Shown: positions 30,901 through 40,627 of the stretch, in pieces
Numbering within the stretch: position 1 is the stretch's first letter
Layout: every line of letters starts with the position of its first letter
NCBI GenBank assembly: GCA_947471745.1
Contig: CANJKZ010000956.1
Coordinates: 372,001-436,000, forward strand
Source of the DNA: Closterium sp. Naga37s-1
Lineage: Eukaryota; Streptophyta; Zygnematophyceae; Desmidiales; Closteriaceae
DNA length: 64,000 bases
Direction of reading: 5' to 3'
The notes under the pieces: model-generated
Seen by the model: only the letters and a program-made list of their open reading frames with translations
Databases searched by the model: none
Told to the model about the DNA's origin: nothing
Made by a program: the position numbers and the translations under genes

Positions 30901-32520
30901 GCTAGGAGTTACACTTGGAAGCGCAGCCCCTCCATGCCCAAGGAGCCCACCATCACTGTCATCACCACCCCCTCCATTGTCCACGTGGTTAACACGCCCT
31001 CCTCTCACATCTCCAGCAGCCAAGCGCGCAGCCGCCTCCTTCCATGGCAGCACCGGTATCTCCCACATGGACCGGTGCATGTCCTTGCCGCCTCGGAGGT
31101 CCCACAATACGCGCCCATCCAGAGTTGCCTTGAAAACCTTTGTGCCCAACATCTCCATCTTCATCCCTGCCTCACTTAGGGCCTTGGTAGAGAGGAGGTT
31201 GGCACACAATCCAGGAACAAGGAGAACACGCTTCAGCCCCACAAGCCTCCCATCCGCACCCATGAACATGGCTCTCCCCTCGCCACGCACGGGTACAACT
31301 TGGCCGGTGGCTGAAACGACGGTGGCTGCCTTTGATGGCCTAACTTCATCCAGTAGATCCTCTCGGTTGGTCATGGTCATGAAGGCTCCCGTGTCGATGA
31401 CCCAATGGGAGGAGCGGTGAAGAGCAATCTTGCTGGCCGGCACAACCATGTCCTCGGGGCACGCCTCCCCTACATGGTAGAACATGCCGCCGTATCCGCC
31501 AGCACCTCCTTCGCCCTCCTCACTGCCCATGCCTTCTCCCATAGCTCCATGAACACCCTTGGAGCCCTCAATTGATGGTTGACCAGGCCTCCAACCGTCA
31601 GGTAGCTTGCGGCACTTGAACCATGGGTGCCCTTCCACATGGCAATACCAACACTTGCCGCCACACCGCTTGCCTCCCTTGTTGCCACGCTTCCCTCCCG
31701 AATGCTGCTCCCCTCCAGAGCCTTCCTTGGCCTTCCCTTTCTTGCTGCCACGCCCCTTGAAGCCCTTCATGCCATAGGCAGAGCCTCCACCTTCACCGGC
31801 AGCGGCGGTCAGCTCCTTCCTCCGAAACTCCTCTTGAAGAACTTGTGCGCGAATCCACTCAAGGGACCACGAGTCCTTCATCCCATTAAGGTTGACCACC
31901 AAGGGCCCCCACGACTCCGGCAGCAAGGAGAGAGCCTTGTAGCACTTGATTTTCTCAGGGTAGTCCACACCAGCAGCTGAGAGCTTCACATAGAGGTCCC
32001 GGAGTTGATCGAACGCTCCTTGTACGGCATCACCCTCGTTGATCTTCACCGCATGGAGTTGTCGCTCGAGCACCACCACCATTGCTTCGCTGCTGGGGGC
32101 ATGGACATCCTTCAATATCCTCCATGCCTTAGGACCACACTCAGCTTCCTTGATGAGATGCTTGATGTGGTGCAGCTGGTTGGATGAGAGGCATTGGGAG
32201 AGAAGGAAGAATCCATCCTTGGACCGGCGATCCCATTCTTTGGTCGCTCCTTCGCTCGTAGGCCTCTTGAATTCTCCATCCATCACTTCAAGCAGCCCAT
32301 AATGGTTGAAGAGGAGCTCCATCCTGAAGCTCCATGATGCCCAATCATCCCCAGAGAACTTCTCCAGGTTGAATGCCTTCACATCATCCTTAGCTGATGT
32401 TGAAACTGAAGCCATTGGCGCAGATCCGCCTGCAACGCCTCTTCCCGCTTCCCCAGCGCCTCTCACGCCACCACTGCCACTGGGACCAGCTGGAGCAGAA
32501 CCTTCAGCCTCCATTTTCAC
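27907..32520 (-). CDS. Element E Gag-Pol polyprotein
   Basis: A single 1537-residue frame starting 18 bp past the primer site. Order: Gag (about 45-240, with FSGDDWASW), CCHC knuckle CWYCHVEGHPWFKC (about 290-303), aspartic protease VIDTGA (about 374-379), integrase zinc region (HRRFGH about 550, CETC about 585), integrase core (HVDLVGP about 613, SDRGGEF about 678, NGVAERA about 711), reverse transcriptase (about 1020-1270, YVDD about 1196) and RNase H (about 1385-1530, SSTESEYMA, FCDSQGA, KQPADFLTKRL). This is the Ty1/copia order, and the length is usual for a one-frame copia element. It would yield particle proteins, protease, integrase and reverse transcriptase. No break is visible by eye; whether it is expressed is unknown. 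Confidence 0.93.
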   Translation of the reverse strand: MKMEAEGSAPAGPSGSGGVRGAGEAGRGVAGGSAPMASVSTSAKDDVKAFNLEKFSGDDWASWSFRMELLFNHYGLLEVMDGEFKRPTSEGATKEWDRRSKDGFFLLSQCLSSNQLHHIKHLIKEAECGPKAWRILKDVHAPSSEAMVVVLERQLHAVKINEGDAVQGAFDQLRDLYVKLSAAGVDYPEKIKCYKALSLLPESWGPLVVNLNGMKDSWSLEWIRAQVLQEEFRRKELTAAAGEGGGSAYGMKGFKGRGSKKGKAKEGSGGEQHSGGKRGNKGGKRCGGKCWYCHVEGHPWFKCRKLPDGWRPGQPSIEGSKGVHGAMGEGMGSEEGEGGAGGYGGMFYHVGEACPEDMVVPASKIALHRSSHWVIDTGAFMTMTNREDLLDEVRPSKAATVVSATGQVVPVRGEGRAMFMGADGRLVGLKRVLLVPGLCANLLSTKALSEAGMKMEMLGTKVFKATLDGRVLWDLRGGKDMHRSMWEIPVLPWKEAAARLAAGDVRGGRVNHVDNGGGGDDSDGGLLGHGGAALPSVTPSTGETDWLTAHRRFGHVALPQLQQLFKEERVKGLRIKGEPKEVGSCETCLTSKFSRFPFHSVEGKSSDPVELVHVDLVGPMKVKGDGGALYSMTMVDDNTRLTWSFPLSKKSDAARVIIEEWLPMVERESGKRVKAIRSDRGGEFLGAEFRSWLKRHGIKQQLTTAYTPQSNGVAERANRTILEGGRTMLVDSGLPLRFWPLAIRHATVIKNRVLTHVGGQHWVPMEKWRGKKPLVDMLRVFGCMGLVHVPKEKRDKLQAAAVWAVHLGLAQGSKGWLMWDPIANTIFTTRDAKFMEGLMFKEWLERGRSKVTIPLGIEVGTNDPLFIPIELSSSSEVTEVSHDLGGAEGEAVEVEGVLQQEKAPVAERGDAEEEVQQPTPSPTLPPRRTTQGKRGAVRGGAKESAAKERPKRAAHPRDFLKYERLRGPKALLVQEEEDDEEKGAEGEMEQICCFGVNLPHEPASMEEALAGDDREAWLASREDEFKSLMENGTWTLTNLPPGRKALDCTWILRVKTDAEGKLERRKTRLVIKGFQQREGVDFKEVFAPVAKAPTLRVLLAAAAVCGWKVEQMDVKTAFLYGVVDEEIYMKQPEGYDDGSGRVCRLNKAIYGLKQAPRCWYARLVEALEALGFKVSGCDESLFITEGDEEKVFLLVYVDDILLFSPSLERIKEVQGKLKETFQCKALGPVGYYLGLHVERDEVKGWLRLHQHKYLAAMGERYGLEEGRSVKTPLPSGFQLHLDEEEGEVLEPELQRRFQSMVGSLMYASVNTRPDISFAVSQLARVVSRPLQEHLDAAERLVRYCMATSRVGLQYSVHGQLKQKGVEEVSTKTGAPARRGHLYLSCFTDATWASDISDATSHGGYVCCVGGSPVSWKSKKQGEIAHSSTESEYMALFHGVKEVVWMRRLLEELGQEQEGPTPVFCDSQGANAMARNAVLHGLNKHMHIKWHWVRKEVKKGTVSLHYINTTKQPADFLTKRLAEHQHWTCATLCGMSFN

Positions 32521-32537
32521 CCACGAACAGAGTAGAA

Positions 32538-32551
32538 CAGCTCTGATACCA
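32538..32551 (-). other. Element E primer-binding site
   Basis: On the minus strand TGGTATCAGAGCTG, the standard copia site complementary to the 3' end of initiator-Met tRNA, two bases inside the 5' LTR edge. Confidence 0.85.
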
Positions 32552-32553
32552 CT

Positions 32554-33571
32554 TTTTATAGTCTGCAGTCCACTTAGGGGTCGCGGATGCCCATGAAACC
32601 GCCTAAGCAGAATCTGACGTCTTCAAACCGCCTCTGTTCAAAACGCCGTCACGATCAGCTCCGAGAACATACGAGGCTGAAACTTGGACAGCGGTTAGCC
32701 TTAGGTGTCTGCTTTCCAACGGTATATTACTTGCTATTATCAGAGGTGTGTGCACTACGCAGTGAACGAAAACGTAAGCTCGGCTGAAAAAACGTGTATT
32801 CTCATTGATGCAAGGAAGAGGTGAGTACAACATTGCCTAGGGGACTCATAAGGGGTTGGGTCATCCTGGGAACTCAGAGAAGGTTGAGTCCTAGGGGAGA
32901 AAGGCTAGAGAAGAATGGGAAACGTCCTAGCTAGGTCAGCAAAGCCAACCACACTTGGATGTTCAGAGCTGTACTCAAGGCTACCAATAGTGAGTCAAGC
33001 CAACATGAGTCAGCTTGTCTTCCCACTTGCACCCTCTTGCAAGTTGCTTCCAGGAAGACCACACTTCTCAAAAGGAGGGTTATAGAGTCCCACTTGACCA
33101 CCTGTACTTCTTGTCTCATTCTCTGTCCCTGCACCATTGGCATGACAACAATGAAAGGGTGGCAAGGGAAATGCTGCCAACAGTGCACCATGACTACGGA
33201 ACAGTGAATTTCGGCAGCTGTCACGCAATGCTCAGATGTTGGATCGTTCTGAAACTTGGTGACCACTTGCACAGCGGGGCAAAGGACTGCTAGACCGAAT
33301 TTCAGACCAATCAGATCTCTGTAGACGAGTCAGCAGCCGAAATGGTGAACTCGGGTGTTACCAAAAAGGAGTAACACACACTTCCGGGATGCCATAAGTC
33401 TTGAAACATAAAATGTTGTCATGCCTTGGTAACTGCTTCAAAAACTCTGAAACTTTGAGGGTTTGAAGAAAACGTGTTGAACAACCTCCCCACAAAATTC
33501 CAGAAGCTGAGCAGGCTTGTAGGCCGAATGGGAGTGCGATGACCGTGCCACTGTAATGTGTTGGCACAACA
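32554..33571 (-). repeat. 5' LTR of element E
   Basis: 1018 bp, matching 26832-27849 across all of the sequence compared except at its inner terminus. It is followed on the minus strand by the primer site. Confidence 0.93.
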
Positions 33572-33576
33572 CCTAG

Positions 33577-36200
33577 ACAGCGCCGAGAGTACCACTCACG
33601 AAGCTGCTGTTGAGAGAGAGGCTCCCGCCACGACGGGACACCTAGAGCACCTCCAAACGCAGCACGCGCAGGCTCAGCACCTCCAGCAGCTCCAGCACCA
33701 GCAGCACCTCCAGCACCAGCAGCACCACCAGAAGCTCCAGTAGCAGCTCCAACACCAGCAGCACCTCCAGCAGCTCCAGCACCAGCAGCACCTCCAGCAC
33801 CAGCAGTACCTCCAGAAGCTCCAGCAGCACCTCCAGTACCAGTAGTACCTCGACAGCGCCGAGAGTACCACTCACGAAGCTGCTGTGGAGAGAGAGGCTC
33901 CCGCCGCGACGGGACACCTAGAGCACCTCCAGACTCAGCACGCGCAGGCTCAGCACCTCCAGACACAGTACCCTGAGGCTCCACACGCCCAGGCTCAGCA
34001 CCTCTAGACTCAGCACCCCCAGACTCAGCACCCCCAGGCTCCACACGCTCAGGCTCAGCACCCCCAGTCCCCGCACCCCCAGTCCCCGCACCCGTAGGCT
34101 CAGCACCCCTAGCAGCACCTGAGTCGACAGCTACCTCGACCGGCTCGGCAGGGTCTACCTGGGACACACCGGAGGGGGCAGGACCCTGGGGGGGGAGGGG
34201 GTCTACCGGGGGAGTACGTGGTGCTAGGAAGGGCGGCCGGGGGGGGGAGAGAGGCAGTGCGGTAGGGAAAGAGATGGTAGTAAGACACCGACTCGTCAAA
34301 CGTGACGTCCTGAGAGGACAGAACACGACGCGAGGTGGGGTGGTAGAACTGCCACCCGGGTGCGTCAAGAGGGAAGCCAAGGAAGACACAGGGAACAGCA
34401 CGGGAGGACAGCTTGTCCGCTGTAGTATCGTGAACAAAAGCTCGGGATCCCCAGACACGGAACGCAGACGCATCGCCAACCTTCCCCGTCCACCGCAGAG
34501 TAGGTGTGGTCTCCGGCAAGGAGACACGAGGCTGAAGGTTGATCTGATGCGCAGCGTACTGAACCGCGAACGGCCACAGAAAATGGGGAGCAGCCGCATG
34601 GATCATGGACGTACGAGCGACATCCATGACCATGCCAATGCGGCGCTCAGCAATCCCATTTTGCTGTGGGGAGGCCGGAAGCGTGAACGTCTGGCGGATA
34701 CCCTCCGCACGACAGAAGGCCCTCAGAAGGTCGGAGGAGAACTCCCCACCTCTGTCGGAGTGCAGACGCAAAACAGGAAGGTCCGAGCCGAAGCGCTCGC
34801 TGAGCTGGCGACGAGCACCGCGGATCCAGTCGATCAACACCTCAGGGACCTCACCCTTGCTGCGCAAGGGGAAGACTGTGGTGTAACGCGAGTAGTCGTC
34901 AACGACCAGCAGGAAGTAACACTCGTGACCCTGTCCACGGACGCGGGCTGGGCCCCACACGTCCATGTGAAGAGTCTGCAGAGGAGCCTCAGTCGGAGGG
35001 AACGAGGAGGAGTGAGGGGCGGCACGCTGCCTACCCTCGACACAAGGAACACAGGTGGGGGCAGGCCCCGGAGGAAGGGGAGGGAGGGACCGGGGTAGAC
35101 CCGAGACAAGGGCACGGGAGGCCATACCTCGAAGACGAGGCAGGGAGGGGTGACCAAGGCGGTGGTGCCAAAGGAGAGTCTCGTGCGACAGACGACACGA
35201 GCAGGGGGCAGACGCAGGACTAGACCTGGACGCGGCAGCAAACACCTGACTAGACGCAGCTACCTGACCAGACGCAGAGACCGGAGGAGGCGCAGTAGTC
35301 AGTGTGTACAGACTCGACCCTGGCCGACGTGTGAATGTGGCCAGGTGGCGGCCCGTCCGAGAGCAAGTGCAGTGGGTCACACGCTGACCTCCAGGGGTGA
35401 ACTGGTCAACCCACGCGTCCTGGAGGTCAGCTCCACTCACCAAGTTCGTAGAGAACGAGGGGAGGTGGAGTCCCGACAGCAAACCCGACGGGGCCGCAGG
35501 ACACGGTAGAACCGTGGAGGAGTGTGTAAGGACTGGGCCCCCTGAGGGGTCAGCAAGGGAGACCGCAACAGGCCGACTGAGCGGCGTGAGCGTGGTGCTG
35601 TCTCTAAAGAAAGAGCGCGAAGCACCAGAGTCAAGTGTGAAAGTGTGCAAGGACTCAGTAGGTGCAGTTCCAGAGAGAGCAGACGCACCAGCACCTGGAG
35701 CAGCAGACGCACGAGCACCTAGAGCAGCAGCCGCAATGCCCGGGTCGGGCGGGACACCCAGGTAAGAGTCACCCTCAGCACTATCAGCAATAGCATACAT
35801 GGCAGCAAGGATAGCATCAAAATCTAGATCAAAGATAGGCACATTCTGCAGAAGCAGATCATGCCAGTGAGGGAGCTCAACGGCGTCAGGAAACTGGGTA
35901 CGCCAAGCGTCAGTCAAGCGACCGAAGCAGCACTGCGTGGTGTGTGGGAGACCACACACCTCCCCACTACGAGTGCCGGTGCGAAGAACGTAAGTGCAGG
36001 GACCTGCACCCCCAGACCTCCCACGCCCAGCGTACCACTCACGAAGCTGCTGAACCGACGGGGTCTCACGGGTGCGCAGCTGCTGCTGGCGCTGGCTGCC
36101 ACCAAAGCCTCCACGCTGCGCGGCTGCACCTCGACCAGCACCACCTCCGCCACCACCTCCACCACCGCTGCCGCTGCCTCCACCACCTCCGCCACCCTCG
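33577..36200 (-). pseudogene. Element D Gag end, protease, integrase and hinge
   Basis: On the minus strand it starts in the Gly-rich tract near 36195. The Cys/His motif is near 36010-35935 and the protease LDSGAS near 35630. Integrase follows: LLWHHRLGH near 35175, CVPC near 35050, HMDVWGP near 34970, HSDRGGEF near 34765 and NGIAER near 34660. Pro-rich and Gly/Ala hinge sequence (about 34230-33577) follows. The coding sequence continues past element E at 26831. Broken in a few places. Confidence 0.83.
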
Positions 36201-36524
36201 CTCCACCCTCATTTGCTTCTCTATCGCCTCTTCTACCCAGCTGTAGTCGGCCGCCTCCTCTCTTATCCCCGGTACACGCTCTTCTTCCTGATCAACATAT
36301 CTGCCCAGTATCTCCTCGTCTTCATGCCAGGGGTATACCCGCCTCCATTCTAATGGGTGCCCCAGTATCAGCTGCGCCCGCTGTGTCTCGGCCAGCTCCC
36401 CCAACATGGCCCTCGCCAACGCTTCCTTGGCTGCTGCCCGCGCTATGTGTGGGTGCACTGCCATTGCCTTGTCCCGCTTCCGCTCCCATCTGGCCTGCGA
36501 ATGATACATGTGGATGGTGGCCAC

Positions 36525-37480
36525 CAGCCATTGCATGACGTTCAGGTCCATTGCCCGGCCCATTGCTCTCCTCCTCGCGTGCTCTGTCACTTCTAGGTGC
36601 GTTGTCGCCTCCTCCATGAACCCCATTGCCAACTCTCTCTCCAATGCCGACGGCTCCTCCCATCTTTTTGTGTTGTAGTCGTAAACCATGCCTGGTCCTA
36701 CCACCTTGTCTCGCACGATAAATGCGATAGAACATTCAAACGAGACCAGCGTCAGCCAGGCCGGCCTCATCTTTCCCACCTCATTGCACAGGAATTGCTT
36801 CTCGTGATCTAGGCAGGTCACTGGCGCTGGCACCCGCCTAGGCTCCAAAATGTCTTTCACCAGTAGGGGCACGGGCCTCTCCATCAGGGAGAGTCTGTAG
36901 CGCAGTGCTGCTTCACTAGCCCCATTCGTCCAGTAGCGCCTCACTCGGTGCGTTCTGATTCATGCCTGCACTGCATCGTACACCACGGCCCTAGCTCAAT
37001 CATCACTTCCTCGAACGCCACTTGGACATGTTCCCTTACGTCCCCTTACATGTCAACAATCTCTACTATGTACAACATGTCCCCTTGCCGAGCCTTGATT
37101 AACTTCAGCCTCACCATTTCTCTGGACAGCCTGCTCCACTAATCACTCATCCCTCACCCTTCTCCCACGCACGAATAGCCCTGACATTCCCAGCCCGCAA
37201 TTACTATGTCAATTCTTCCACACTGGCGGATCTTGGTCTCATCCACATGGCGGGTGTCCAGACACTGGCTACTGACGCTTGCCTCAAATGCTCCCTTCGT
37301 AAACTGGTCTTGATACCTATTATGCAACATCTCGGCATGCCACCATGCCATTTTGACAGCTTCTTCGTCCTTCTCCACTAATATCCACATGTCGACCGAG
37401 GCCCCGGCTTTGAGGAGCGCTGCCAACCCAGTGCCAATCCCGCCGAACAGCTCCAGCACTAATGTATGCCCCAGCAATCG
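36525..37480 (-). pseudogene. DNMT3/DRM-like cytosine-5 DNA methyltransferase domain of gypsy J
   Basis: In working enzymes of this family the domain moves a methyl group from S-adenosylmethionine to cytosine C5 in DNA. Motif I, LELFGGIGTG, is near 37450 and binds the cofactor. VEKDEEA follows, as in motif II. Near 37190-37170 GWECQGYS matches motif IV, with the catalytic Cys of the PCQ box. Further on come an RRYWTNG segment, SALERELAMGF near 36650-36620 (motif IX region) and GRAMDLNVMQWL near 36560-36525 (motif X). The last two resemble DNMT3 in sequence and spacing. On one side lies a gypsy protease, and on the other, past element D, reverse transcriptase and integrase, so the domain was part of the retroelement polyprotein and not a host gene. 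Broken in several places. Confidence 0.75.
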
Positions 37481-37633
37481 TTTAGTGTTGGTGCACAACC
37501 TTTTTAGGTCCACCTCTGCTTCTTCTTCCATTGGTGGCTGCACTCGGGTCATCTCCAGCTCTTGACAACTCGGCATCCCTAGCTCCTCCCTTATTTCGGC
37601 TTCACTACACTGATAGGCTTCCATCAGTTCCCT

Positions 37634-37924
37634 TCAGAGGAACCGAACTACAAGCTGGCCGACCAGGCCCCTGTTGTCCCAGTACCGCACCCGGTAATCC
37701 ACCTTGTCCTCCCACATGCAGATGGTCGAGCCTATGCTGTACAGGAATTCCACCCAAAGGAGCACATCAGAATCCTCCAAATCGGAAATACCGCGGTATA
37801 CTCGCAACATGCACTCTTCCTTTGTGCCCGGCTTCAGCACCACTTCCAGTGCCCTTCGCATCCTTGGCATCCACTTGGCCTCGCCTCCATGCGCCGTCAT
37901 GAGCAGGTATCCCTCTTCTACCAC
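37634..37924 (-). pseudogene. Gypsy J segment of unknown role
   Basis: A 97-residue frame between protease and methyltransferase that includes GYLLMTAHGGEAKWMPRM and ISDLEDSDVLLWVEFLYS. I do not recognise a domain. It could be the N-terminal extension of the methyltransferase or a linker of the polyprotein. Confidence 0.45.
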
Positions 37925-38350
37925 TCTCTCTAATTGCCTTAGCTGCAGCTTCTATGCTAAGCGCTTCCCAAACAACACGTGGGCTGCACCAGTGTCTACA
38001 ATTGCATGTTGCACCACCAGTCCTCCCACCGTTATCGCCCCAGGTTCTATCGACAGCACGGTGGCCAAGCAGCTCATGCGCTCCAGGGGATGCATGTACG
38101 CCGCATCCTCCCCCTCTTCCTCCGCGCTCTCTCGTCGCCTCGGTCTCTCACGCTTTTCAATCTGCCCAAATATATCCCTCTTAAAACGCAGTCTCAGCCC
38201 AATTTATCTCTATCTTGCGCCAGCCTCGCCACCCGCATGAACTTCGCTTCACTTCTCTCCCCTTCTTCGAGAGCCAGCATCGTTGGGCGTTTCTCCTCTG
38301 ATGCCTCTAGCTCTGCGCAACCGCGCTATCGTCACTTGACGATCTCCGCC
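37924..38350 (-). pseudogene. Gypsy J protease and end of Gag
   Basis: The minus-strand sequence near 38000-37940 includes the retropepsin motif IVDTGAAHVLFG, with hydrophobic residues before the catalytic DTG as expected. Upstream (38350-38070) the coding is charged (Glu, Arg, Lys), as at the end of a Gag. The retroelement is broken, and the start of Gag is not seen. Confidence 0.6.
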
Positions 38351-38356
38351 TTCATT

Positions 38357-39183
38357 TGTCAGAATATGGAACGAGAATGAATGAACTAGCAAAGATTTGG
38401 GTACAAGTACTAGCCCTAATTGGGTTGTACCCCTTATGGGCTACCCCACTACAGCCTACACAATGTAAGCTAGATATGAGTTTGACACACCCCCATAGGC
38501 AAAGTGGGGGAGAACAAGTGGTCACAAGACCAGTCAAGAAAAGCAAAGCAAGCTCAGGGTGGATCACAAAGTCACCATACAGTCCGAGCACAACCAAAGG
38601 CCACAAGGCCAGTTCACATGCAGAGTTATATAGAAGAGAACAAACAATACAGTGATCATACCCTAGCAAGTGTAAGCATCCAGGTATATATCTATAGATC
38701 ACAGTACAAGCAAGTCAAGCAGTGAGCAAGTGAGGCAAAGTAGGCACAAGGCCTAGAACAGTACAGAAACGCTGATGATCACCAGACTGAAGCGCCTTGG
38801 TGAATATAGCAGCAGTGTTGGCCCTAGTGGCCACGTAAGCAAGACGAAGCTGACCACGCTGCTTCAAATCTCGAGCAAGGAAGTAACGCAGAGCGATGTG
38901 CTTCGTTCTGTGCTCCAGTCTGTGCTCCTGACACAAGGCAATCATTGCCTTGTTGTCTACGTACAGAACTGGAGAAGAACGGGGCCGCTCTCCCAGGTCG
39001 GTCAGCAGGTAGGTCAGCCAGCGTAGCTCCTATGCAGCCATGGCCCCTGCGTAGAAATCAGCCTCACAACTGGAACTGAGAACAGAAGAAGAGCGGGTAT
39101 ACCGCCAAGAAACAGAGCCGGAACCAAGGCTGAAAGTGTAACCCTGTGACGACCGCTGCGTCGCCAAGCCATCAACCCAAGAG
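38357..39183 (-). mobile_element. Ty1/copia element K, 3' end
   Basis: Group 1 fragment on the minus strand. It has a 131-bp 3' LTR (38357-38487), the conserved 3' block with CCCCCACTTTGCCTATGGGGG, and the C-terminal RNase H coding (38715 to about 39183), including a DNKAMIALCQEH-like segment. It ends where element L begins. The rest of K is not seen. Broken. Confidence 0.82.
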
Positions 39184-40627
39184 ACACGCCGAACGTTCGA
39201 CACAGGACAAAATAGAAACCGCGCACGACAAAATAGAAACCGCGCGCGAGACACAAACGACCGCGTAACACGCGTCTAGCGATAACTCGCTATTGACTCG
39301 ACACACACACTCGACATCATGACTCAACATTCACACACAATTATAAGCATGAAATATATATTATCCCATGCCCTCATACCATTCCATACACACACACATT
39401 CACGCACACGGACAACAAGCCGAGTGCAAACCGTAGGGTTGCACCAACAAACTCCCCCTCGGATTGTTGGCCTTAGGATATGTTGCTCTCTCAGTTCAGA
39501 GCCATCCCAGCCAGCTTGCAACACTTCCAATGCTGCTGCTCCACCAGCCTCTTGGTCATCATGTCAGCCGGCTGCCCCGTGGTCTTCACGTAGCGCAACT
39601 CAACTTCACCCGCGGTTACCATGCTCCTCGTCCAATGCCACTTCACCCTCATGTGCTTCGTGAGTCCATGCAACACAGGGTTCTTAGCAAGAGCAATGGC
39701 ACCCTGGCTGTCACAGTACAGTGGGGTAGGTCCTTGCTGCTCCTCCCCCAATTCAGCCAACAAACGCCGCTGCCACACAATCTCCCGTACGGCACGGAAG
39801 AGTGCCATGTACTCGGACTCCACCGAGCTCAAAGCTTGGTCAACCTGCTTCTTGCTCTCCCAAGCAGTTGGGCCTCCACCAACACAGCATATGAAGCCTC
39901 CCACACTTGTCATGTCCTCTGGTTCTGATGCATATGAAGCATCCGAGTAGGCGGTGAGGAACAAACGCCCGGGTTCAACACCATCCGCGCCCTTTTGGCG
40001 CCTTTGTGCCGCCGCCGAGTATTGCAGCCCAACGGTCGGTGTTTGGCCAAGATACTTGGCCACCCTCATTCCAGCTGCTACCTGCTCCTCATTAGGGCAT
40101 TGCACAACCCTAGCCAGCTGCCCAGTAGCAAACGCGACGTCCGGTCAGGTGTTTACCGCCGCATACATGAGGCTGCCCACCAACGAGTGAAATCGGCGCC
40201 TCTCCTCTTCACCAACGCTCTCCTCCTCTGGTCCCTTCACACAATTGAACCCAGAGGGAAAGGGTGTAGCCACATGGCCTTCACTCTGCCCAAAGTTGGC
40301 AGCCAATGCCTCCAGGTACTTTCGTTGATGCACCCGCATGCACCGCTTCTCCACATCTCGTTCGATGTGGAGCCCAAGGTAGAAGCTCACGTCACGAAGG
40401 GCCTTGCACTTGAACTTGTCTTGAAGCTTCAGCATCACCTCCTTCACAAGGTCAGAAGAGGGTGAGAAAATGAGGATGTCATCCACATAAACCACCATGA
40501 AACTCCTCTGCTCCCCCTCGCCAAGCATGAACAAGGAGTGATCGGCCGTTGAGGGAGTGAAGCCGACCCCCTCCAACACTTCGCGCAGCTTCATGTACCA
40601 TTGCCTAGGGGCCTGCTTCAGCCCATA
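39184..40627 (-). mobile_element. Ty1/copia element L, 3' part
   Basis: Group 2 fragment. About 265 bp of LTR-like sequence (39184-39449) is followed, on the body side, by the purine tract GAGGGGGAGTT, as in element E. Then come RNase H (about 39490-40105, with SSVESEYMALF and YCDSQGA) and reverse transcriptase (about 40145-40627, with LYGLKQAPRQWY near 40610 and YVDDILIF near 40485). It ends at element M, which points the other way. Broken in a few places. Confidence 0.8.

Larger units (their letters stand above)
26832..33571 (-). mobile_element. Ty1/copia element E, looks whole
   Basis: A 6740-bp group 2 element on the minus strand. The LTRs at 32554-33571 (5') and 26832-27849 (3') are both 1018 bp and look nearly identical throughout; the clear difference I see is at the terminal TG/TT. 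The target duplication CCTAG stands on both sides (26827-26831 and 33572-33576). It has a canonical primer site, a single gag-pol frame of 1537 codons and a purine tract (GAGGGGGAGTT) before the 3' LTR. Insertion is very recent. It lies in the hinge of element D, which lies in gypsy J, giving three nesting levels. Confidence 0.95.
23853..36200 (-). mobile_element. Ty1/copia element D, inserted in gypsy J and holding element E
   Basis: Group 1 element on the minus strand. The 3' LTR is 23853-23983 (131 bp), preceded by the conserved 3' block and polypurine tract. Pol coding spans 24213-26831 and, beyond inserted element E, 33577-36200. The recognisable sequence begins, at its high-coordinate end, inside the Gly-rich tract of Gag, so no 5' LTR is seen and the age cannot be read from an LTR pair. 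Element E plus one copy of its CCTAG duplication account for 26832-33576. Besides that insertion the copy has a few breaks. Confidence 0.85.
20110..38350 (-). mobile_element. Ty3/gypsy element J carrying a DNA methyltransferase, split by nested elements
   Basis: Read on the minus strand the parts are: gag-like end and protease (about 38350-37924), an unassigned segment (37924-37634), a cytosine-5 methyltransferase (about 37480-36525), a linker (36525-36200), then, after copia element D (36200-23853), reverse transcriptase, RNase H and integrase down to about 20340 and a tail to about 20110. The order RT, RNase H, integrase is the Ty3/gypsy order. The outer ends are uncertain. J is older than D and E, which lie inside it, and it is broken in many places. 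Confidence 0.75.

Noticed and set aside
34274-35098. Long reading frame antisense to element D integrase, with counterparts in B and M
   Set aside because: It mirrors a conserved GC-rich coding strand. Its similarity between copies follows from integrase conservation, with no independent sign of coding.
36525-37480. Reading the methyltransferase as an independent host gene
   Set aside because: It is flanked on the same strand by gypsy protease and, past the inserted element, by reverse transcriptase and integrase. It lacks its own gene borders.
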